Under the pieces are notes generated by a model. That model saw nothing but the letters and a program-made list of their open reading frames with translations, searched no databases and was not told where the DNA came from. Positions 47,501-56,500 of a stretch of 64,000 bases of DNA are shown one piece after another. Each line of letters opens with the position of its first letter. Position 1 is the first letter of the stretch. The translations under genes and the position numbers were made by a program. Source of the DNA: Thereva unica (Eukaryota; Arthropoda; Insecta; Diptera; Therevidae); NCBI GenBank assembly GCA_949987705.1, contig OX465282.1, positions 87,904,070 to 87,968,069 of the forward strand, in the 5' to 3' direction.

Positions 47501-50500
47501 ATGCTACAAAGTGGACCTAGGTCCTATGTGTATCCAGGGTACCACAGTTGAGTACTCAGACTCTGTCAATTATTTGGGAGTAAATTTAGACAAGAGGCTG
47601 AAGTGGAACGCTCAACTTGACTACGTTATCAGCAAATCCACAAGGACCATATGGGCCTGCAACAGGCGTGTGTGTTACCCCACAAATGATGTACTGGATG
47701 TGCAACATGATCGTTAAATCTGCGGTCACTTATGCCGCTATAGTTTGGTGACCCAAGACTAAACAGGTTACGTCGAGCCTCAAGTGCAGCAAACTGCAAC
47801 GACTTGCTTGCCTCTCCATTACCGGAGCTATGCGGACCTGTCCCACAGCTGCAATGGAGGGCATCATTGGATTGACCCCTTTGCATATCTTTGTATGAAA
47901 ATCCGCCGCCATAAGTGCCTTGAGATTTCAGATCTCATCCAAATGGCCTTATACAGTCAAAGGGCACCCATATCCTCAACAATATCCCAAACATTTTCAT
48001 TTGTCATGTACACTGGGGTACCGAGAGGAGTGAGGCTGCAGACAGCCTTGCGAGGGAGGGGTCTGAGACGTTGTCCAGGGCCCAAATCCCTTCTGTGGCA
48101 TCTCTTAGTCCACCTCCAAGTACCTGGTAGAGGAGTGGATTAAGGGGCTAAACCTAGCCTATTGAGAGTCAGTCCCGGGTCTTAGACAGGCTAAAGAACT
48201 TATAAGACCCATTGCCTTAAGGGACGCTATAACTTTAAACAGAGCGGACCTAAGGCTTCTGGTGGGTTATCCGACTGGCCATGTAGGATGCGGTATCACC
48301 TCCACAACCTAGGACTGCAGTGTTCACCATGTTGATTGCCCCCTCACTTCTTGAAAAAAAAGTCGGATAACACGCAACGACGTACGAGTCAATCTGGGGC
48401 AAGGTAATTGATGCAAATAAACTGAGTGAAAATGAATCGGTTCACACGCAACGATTTATTTGTGCAAAGTGACTGGTGCCACCAACCTCAAGCCGATTTT
48501 CTATGAACATATTTTTTGTACAAGGCCAACTTTTTGGCTTGCATAAGCCAAAAAATATATGAATTTATGAATATATACATATATGAATATATCTCATACG
48601 GCTACAAAAATAGAGGGTGATATGTAAACTTCTAGCAAAAAAAACTCAAAACGCCTTTGCGGCAAAACCGTTACGATCCCATTGCATTGCAAAATTATTA
48701 CTTTTTGTGGCGCCTTTTTGGGTAAAACAATGGGAAGCGGGAAGGTGGCATAAGCGAAGCTCTGCACAGAGTGTCTAATCCCCCAGCATAGCTAAATCTA
48801 TACGGACGATTTTGAATATTATGTAATTGGCTAGGTGTCTGTTCTGCACGTAGTACACAATTTTTCATCATCGAAATTAAAAACGTTGTTACATACCCTA
48901 AATATTTTTAAGTATCCAAAAATAATTTTTTGCAGATTTGTTCTTTTTTATTATACCTTTTTCCTACACGGATTGGGCACACATAATCTTTTTTTATTGA
49001 ATTGAGTTGCAACGCACACGGGACACGTGTTTAAACGAGGCGTGTACTGGATTATCAGTCACTGGCAATAACCAGTAACCACCTGATACTAACCAATTCC
49101 ATACTCGCCACTGTGAACCCCGGTTGAAGCAGTAATGTTTTTACATATTGGAAAAACGAGCAGCCAGATGGTTTATTACGTGATCTACAGATGGGATAAA
49201 ATAGTTGATTTTGTAGTGACTTTGAACATAGTAAAAATTCACTGCCGCCTGATACTAACCAATTCCATACTCGCCACTGTGAACCCCGGTTGAAGCAGTA
49301 ATGTTTTTACATATTGGAAAAACGAGCAGCCAGATGGTTTATTACGTGATCTACAGATGGGATAAAATAGTTGATTTTGTAGTGACTTTGAACATAGTAA
49401 AAATTCACTGCCGTAATATTTTCAAAACGTGCCTTAAAATCGTAACTTCTAAAATAATAAGGGAGGTGTCGACGCTATAAATAGGACTCTGCAAGCGGAA
49501 ACAAATTACTGATCGGTGGTGTGGAAGTGCTGTTGGCAGGAGATTTTTACTAAACTTTACATGCGGTACCTAGACCCTGCGTGAATCCAGGCATTGTTCA
49601 AAAGCTGACTAAGCCCATATATCGGAATTACATGACAAACCGAACGCAAACCGAACTTAACTCGATCTGAGTTTGCATTTTCGGTTGAGTGTTATATGAC
49701 ATAGCGAACATGGATTTTTAGTTGTCATTTCGGTTTGGTTAAATGTCAGTTCGTCGTATTTCACTCTTAAACATTTTATAAATGTGTTTATTTGTATATT
49801 TGTTGCCATTTAACAGTTTTAACACGCTCTTTTCTTTCATAATGTCCAAAAAAAACTTTTTACTTCAATCTCAATTTTGGGCTCATTTTGCAGTCGTTAC
49901 TTACATGATACTCCGACCGAAAATTATACTCAACGAAGCAAAAACTTGTGAACCCACTCAGAACACGTTCGGCAAACCGAACCCAAAATTGAACTCAGTT
50001 CGTGTTGAGTGTGTCATGTAACCTCGATAATAGAATGATTCTATGAACGGGCTATTTTGTCTCCATAAAAGAATCAAGCTGCGTTCCGTTTTATTACTAA
50101 AGCCCTTTCACGCGGAAGAAATGGTGTACAAGTCGATAAACACCGTATTTGATTCAGGTGAAGCCGTTAACTATCCAGTAAAGTTTTTAAACTCCCTTAA
50201 ATCACCGGGTCTTTTTTACCGTAAGCTTACTCCGCCTTCGCAATGTATCGTCGGAATTGAAAAACACCGAAATTGTGTAATGGCACTTGACTGTAAATTA
50301 AAGGTCTGCGTAAAAATTTTATCGAAGCCATTATTTCAACCAGGTGTGCTCAAGGAGAAACAGTGTTCGTACCACGCATTCCTCTAATACCCAATGACCT
50401 CCTTTTGACTTTAAGATACTGCAAATTCTCCTCAAAGTATGCTTCGGCATGACGGTAAATAAGTCTCAAGGCCTATTTGAAAATACCTGAGGAGAATTAA

Positions 50501-53500
50501 GTGGGAATTGCTTCTCCCACAATCTTTTATACGTAGCTTGCTATCGCGTAAGTTCGCCCACGAGCTTTGCAATATTAGTTCTGCCCAGAGAAACAACAAA
50601 GATTCTTTACAAGGAAGTCCTCTTGAAGAATTGAAACTACTGTTCAAAGGGTATTCGTGTTAAGTCACGTTTTCTGTTGACGGGTAAAACAATTTTATGA
50701 GATCCAAATATTATTCAAATCCCTATTTATCAACATGGAAAATAATAACGTACACACATAAAAATGCGGAACAAATTTAAAATTTGTGCAGTTGACAAAC
50801 TCCCATGCTTTGCACGCCCATCGAACCTGAGCTTGTGAATTTCATTAAAAGATGACGTGGTGTGTCGTGTGCCCACCGGTTCAGGGCACCCATGGTACAA
50901 TAATACAAGGTAGGCTCATAAGGAAAAGCTCTGTTTCCATCTTGAAAAGCTTAGACGCAATTTGTATGAAAAAAGATCTGAGTGACGTCAGGGGAAAGCT
51001 TTTTTTACCTTATGAACTGAGATCTGAGTGACGTCACGAAGGCAGAGCTTCTCCTTATGAGCCTACCTTGTATTATTGTACCATGAGGGCACCCACAAAA
51101 GCTCCCTCGAAACGATTCCAAACAAAACTAAATTTTACAAAGCAAACAAATAAAAAAGCCACCAAGGGCACACCAACCCCGCCGGGACAATGCTTGACAC
51201 ATTGCCGTGACCAGGATTCGAACCTGGGTTACTACGGCCACAACGTAGGGTCCTAACCACTAGACGATCACGGCTATTGGGGTCTTGGTTTTCGCTGCCC
51301 AATGTAGCTATCAGAGCCAAGCCGCGGACTTGATCCAAATGGGCCGAAATGCATGTTTCCACGTAGAATTCAACAAGAGCGAGCGGCTAACATCGGGGGG
51401 CCTGTTTTGGGGGAACTGTTCTGATAATAGAAGCGAGAGACCAGAAGCAAAAAGAAAACAAAGCGAACGTGTCGAGACTGTGGTGAGTCACGGCAGCAAA
51501 GTACTTCGCTCCCCTTTACATTTTTACACACTGTTTTTACCTGCATGAAAAAAATCCATTCAACATTACCTGGTCCGATTAACTCCACTTAAGTACGAAA
51601 AAGCCACCAGTGTTAGCATTTTGTTTCGAGTTTAATTTGAAAGGCAATTTTTTATCAATGAATATGAATGATGGAGTTTTTGACCTTGATTTTCTATTTT
51701 TAATATCAATGTTTACTTTGAATTAATATGCTAAAAATATGCGAGCGTAAATTTTAATAGGCAGATAAGTTTGTAAAAAGAATAAATAATCCGGCGTCTG
51801 ACAACACTTCACCAGCAGGCAGAGTTTCAGCGTGATTCAGATGTGCTAGAATTTATATAATTTTGATGAATTTTTGTTCAGTTGCTGCATTTAGTCAGTG
51901 AATGCCAGGATTTTTTATCCGCTTAGAGCTTTCTTTATATAATGTGTTAGAGGTGGATAACAATCGATAGTCGACGCCATCGATAATCACCGATAGTTTT
52001 CACCAAAACATCGATAGTCTCTCGATAGTTTTGACTTATTGCATAACAATGACGTTTGTTATACATGCTGATTTTTTCGACAACTAAATTATCAAAATTG
52101 TCACTCTCGCTTTAATTTCAAGTCCGGTTTGGTTTTTTTGTTGAAAGTTGGCAGAATTAATTTTATTTTTGCTTGGCAGTGACTAGAGTATCTTTAAAGT
52201 ATTTATCTACAGCAAATCTTTCACGTAAAAAAATTGCCGGTTAGCTATTTAAGCCGCGTCTCCACCAACCGAACATGTTTGCCGAACAGTGTTCGACAGG
52301 CATTTGTGATGTCCGCCGAACATTGTTCGGTGTTGTAGCGAACATTGATTTGTGAGCTATTGAAAATGTTCGTAGAACATGTTTGGGAACCAAATGTGGA
52401 ATGTTTGTCCGTTTTTATGTTCGCGAACACTCATGTTCGGTTGGTGGAGACGCGGCTTTACAACTGCAACTGTACAAGTAAATAAGCATGGGGCTGGGGG
52501 CCACGAGCTTTACCAAACCAGTCATTTTGACTGGCCGTGCAATTCCAATTCAAAATTCCTACTGCATATAACATTTTTGTTTTCCGAAATGATGTTATGA
52601 ATTCTTTAGTTATAAAAGTAGAAAATACATTTTATCCCACCAAAAAAACATTAAAAATGTGAATTAGAATTAGAAAGTTCGTGGGCGCGAAAATTATTTA
52701 TTGGGACAGTTTAAGACACACTTATAATAAAAAGAAATGATATGGATTAGTCAAGATAATTCGTTAATAGCATGAAATAATTAAACACGTGTATTTACGA
52801 ACGAATTCAGTGTGGCTTAGACTATAGTGTTTCTAATAATATTTGTTACATTTCGAAAGACTGCCTAAGATTCATGCTCTAAAATTGTTGTAAAATTCCT
52901 TTGAATTCGTTCGTAAATGCACGTGTTTAATTATTTCATGCTATTAACGATTCATCTTGACTAATCCATAACATTTCTTTTTGTTATAAGTGTGTCTTAA
53001 ACTCTCCCAATAAATAATTTTCGCGCCCACGAACTTCTAATTCACATTTTTAATGTTTTTTTTGGTAGGATATCACTCTTTTTTGTTTTAATACATTCTA
53101 AAAGAAAAAATAAATAATCTTTTGTATAAAGATATATTATGTATTTAATACATAATAGAATAATAATAGTTCATTATATTTTTTTATTTATTTTATAAGT
53201 AGGTAATAACAAAATGCAGGAATTCAAATTAATATTATTACCCTCTTGAGATGACCGCCGTGGATCAAACGATATATTGAGTATACTATATCGATTATTG
53301 TGGTCTACTTATGACACCCTTTCATTTGATACCCATGTCGAGGGGTATGTGAAGAAAATGGCAATCCGCCCTCTTGTGATGACCGCGGTGGATCCAACAG
53401 TATATTGAGTATATTATATTCCTTATGGTCATCTACTTATGGTATCCTTCATTTGATACCCATGTCGAAGGGGTTCTGAAGAAAATGGTAATCCGCCCTC

Positions 53501-56500
53501 TTGAGATGACCACCGTGGATCTAACCACATATTGACTATACTATATCGCTTATGGTATTCTACTTATGATACCCTTTCAATTGATACCCATGTCGAGGGA
53601 GTGGTGAAGAAACGGTAATCCGCATTTTTGAGACGGCCGCCGTGGATGTTACGACATACCTTATTGTATTCTACTTATCTTACCCTTTCATTTGATACCT
53701 ATGTCGAGGGTGTGGTGAAGAAAACGTTAATGCGTCCTTTTGAGATAGCCGCGGTAGATCTAACTATTTATTGAGTATATTACATATATTGCTTATTGTG
53801 TTCTATTTATCGTACACTTTCATTTGATATCCATGTCGAGGCGGTTGTGCGGAAAATGGTAATCCGCCCTCTTGAGATGACCACCGTGGATCTAACCACA
53901 TATTGACTATACTATATCGCTTATTGTGTTCTACTTATGATACCCTCTTAATTGATACCCATGTCGAGGGAGTGGTGAAGAAACGGTAATCCGCCCTTTT
54001 GAGACGGCCGCCATGGATGTTACGGCATAGCTTATTGTATTCTACTTATCTTCCCCTTTCATTTGATACCTATGTCGAGAGGGGGGTGAAAAAAATGGTA
54101 ATGCGTCCTCTTGAGATGGCCGTGATGGATCTAACTATTTATTGAGTATACTATATTGCTTATTGTATTCTACTTATCATTCCTTTTCATTTGATACCCA
54201 TGTCAAGGGGTTGTGAGGAAAATGGTAATCCGCCCTCTTGAGATGACCGCCATAGATCAAACCATATAACTTGTAACGAATATGTCATATTTTTAGAAAT
54301 AAATTACCATTACGAACTCGGCAAAAGTAGTAATCGGTATTTCAAAATTTTATTGTACATCTGTACTATGAAATACATATGTTTTTTATAGTACCTAACG
54401 CAATCTGACACCATAGTTGTGACTAACCACTTTTATATGAACACAGTTTGTTATTCATCTAATGCCATCTGGCATCAACAGTGCGAGTAAACACTTTTCG
54501 ACCAACTATTAGCGCCATCTCATTTATTGAGCTATTGAAATAACTTATAACGCCATCTGATAGAATTATTTTGAGTACCCACTGTTTTAGACTGAAGGAG
54601 AAAAAAAAAGTTCGTTTCGAAATGTAAAAATTTGTAAAAATAAAGAAATCGAAGATTGATAGGAAAAAAAACTCATGGAATAATAAATTATATATACATA
54701 TTGTGGTTATCGGTTACAAATGAAAAATTACTTATCCTTACTAATATTACAAATGCGAAAGTAGCTCTGTCTGTCTGTTACGCTTTCACGCTTAAACCAC
54801 TGGACTGATTTTGATGAAATTTGCTATGGAGATAGTTTAGACCTTGAAGACGGACATAGGCTACTTTTTATCGAGAAAAAAAGGGCTGAAGGGGGTGAAA
54901 TGGGGGTGAATAGGTTGTAAGGGGGGTTTTATTTCTTTGGCCAGATTTTCTCCAAACTTAGTAAAAATACATACTCCTAACCATAAATAATGAAATAGGT
55001 GTTTCAGGATTTTTCGAAATTCCTAAGGGGGTGAAATGGGGTTGAATAAATAGGTTGTAAGGGGATTTTTTTTTACTTTTTTTTCTATTGTATAAAAAGT
55101 AACTGACTGAAAGACAACGCACCACCCAAACCGCTGGAGCTAAAGGGCTGAAATTTTGACAGTGCATTGCTATAATGACGTGGACATCCTCTAAGAAGCC
55201 ATTTTTCGAAATTCATCCCCTAAGGGGGTGAAATTGGGTTAATCCAAAACTATAGTAGTCTTTGTTGGCATTAAGCAGTCGTGCGCGTGCTAAAGAGATG
55301 TCTTGAGGCACCAAAACTCGCCGTCCACCCTCCTCCGTCTGTTATTCTTACATAAAAAATAGTATCCAGGAGTCAACCGATCTAACGCCAACATCTTCGA
55401 GGAAGTGTTGGTAGGATTGCAATTTCTTGTTTTATTTAACTAAATGTTCTTTGGGATCTCAAATAAATACATATTTTATTAAGGTCAGAAACAAAAGCAT
55501 AATCAAATAATAATCAAATATTAATTCATCAAAAATAATCCCTTCAGCATCCATTTTTCACACTTATACACCAAACCACATCACACATTTACCCAAAAAA
55601 AAGCCTTCAATCAAAATTTATTTTCTCTATAAAAACTAATATTTTACCTTCAAAATCCTTTTATTTCAGGATTGGGAAGTCTCGAGATTATTATGAAGAT
55701 ATTCTGACAAAAATAAACGGGTACGTAATTGTGTCTAAGAAGGTGGAAAATAGAGAAATGTTAACAGTAATTTATCTTCTCCTTGTAGAGTCCTGTTCCC
55801 GGGGGGAGCAACATATTTTAATAACTCGGATGGATACGCTGAGGCTGGCGCCCATATCTACGCCGTTGCTAAGCAGATGAACGATAAAGGTATCTACATG
55901 CCAATTTGGGGCACCTGCTTGGGTTTCGAGCTTCTTACCTACCTATCAGCAAATGGTACAGAACATAGAAGCAACTGCCGCTCCTCTAACCAAGCACTAC
56001 CACTAGAATTTAAAGCAGGTATAAAAAATAATTATGGAAATTTTAAAATATTCCTTTTTGTATAATGTACTGTTCATATATAAGAATTAGTGGGCGGAAA
56101 AATAATATTTCAAAATAATTATCTTTTGAAGGGTTCAATAACAGTCGACTTTTCGGGTCAGCACCTGGGGATGTTGTGGAAATACTCGAAAAGGAATATG
56201 TTACACCAAATTTCCATCAGTATTGTGTTACAGAAAAGGTATATGTCCTCGGGGATTTATGTCCCCGCATCCTCCACTGCAGTAAAGAATCCAAATTAAT
56301 TAACGCATCTATTTTTAGAATTTAACAAAGTTCGGGCTAGACAAGGAATGGAAGGTTTTATCAGTAAATCGTGATTGGAATGGATTTAAATTCATTTCTT
56401 CGATTGAACATAAGAAGTAAGATGGTTTTTGGTTTCAAAATATTTACTTTAATTAAAATTTTATTTTCAAAACAAAAAAAGGTATCCATTTTATGGACTT

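Larger units (their letters stand above)
26516..55669 (+). other. GGH intron 1, 29,154 bp
   Basis: GTAAGT donor, TTTATTTCAG acceptor. It is composed mainly of mobile elements and satellites listed separately, plus an antisense tRNA-His gene. The stretch 26516-28600 has no recognisable element. The other introns of this gene are about 65-115 bp, so the size comes entirely from inserted repeats. Confidence 0.9.

Noticed and set aside
50050..50640. A functional host PIF1 helicase
   Set aside because: At least three frameshifts and loss of all upstream helicase motifs; a Helitron relic explains it better.
53250..54260. CRISPR-like array
   Set aside because: The genome is eukaryotic, units are contiguous variants without unique spacers, and there are no cas genes; it is a satellite.
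54755..55260. Calling this repeat a Helitron
   Set aside because: No TC start, CTRR end or hairpin could be placed; only the internal phrase is familiar.
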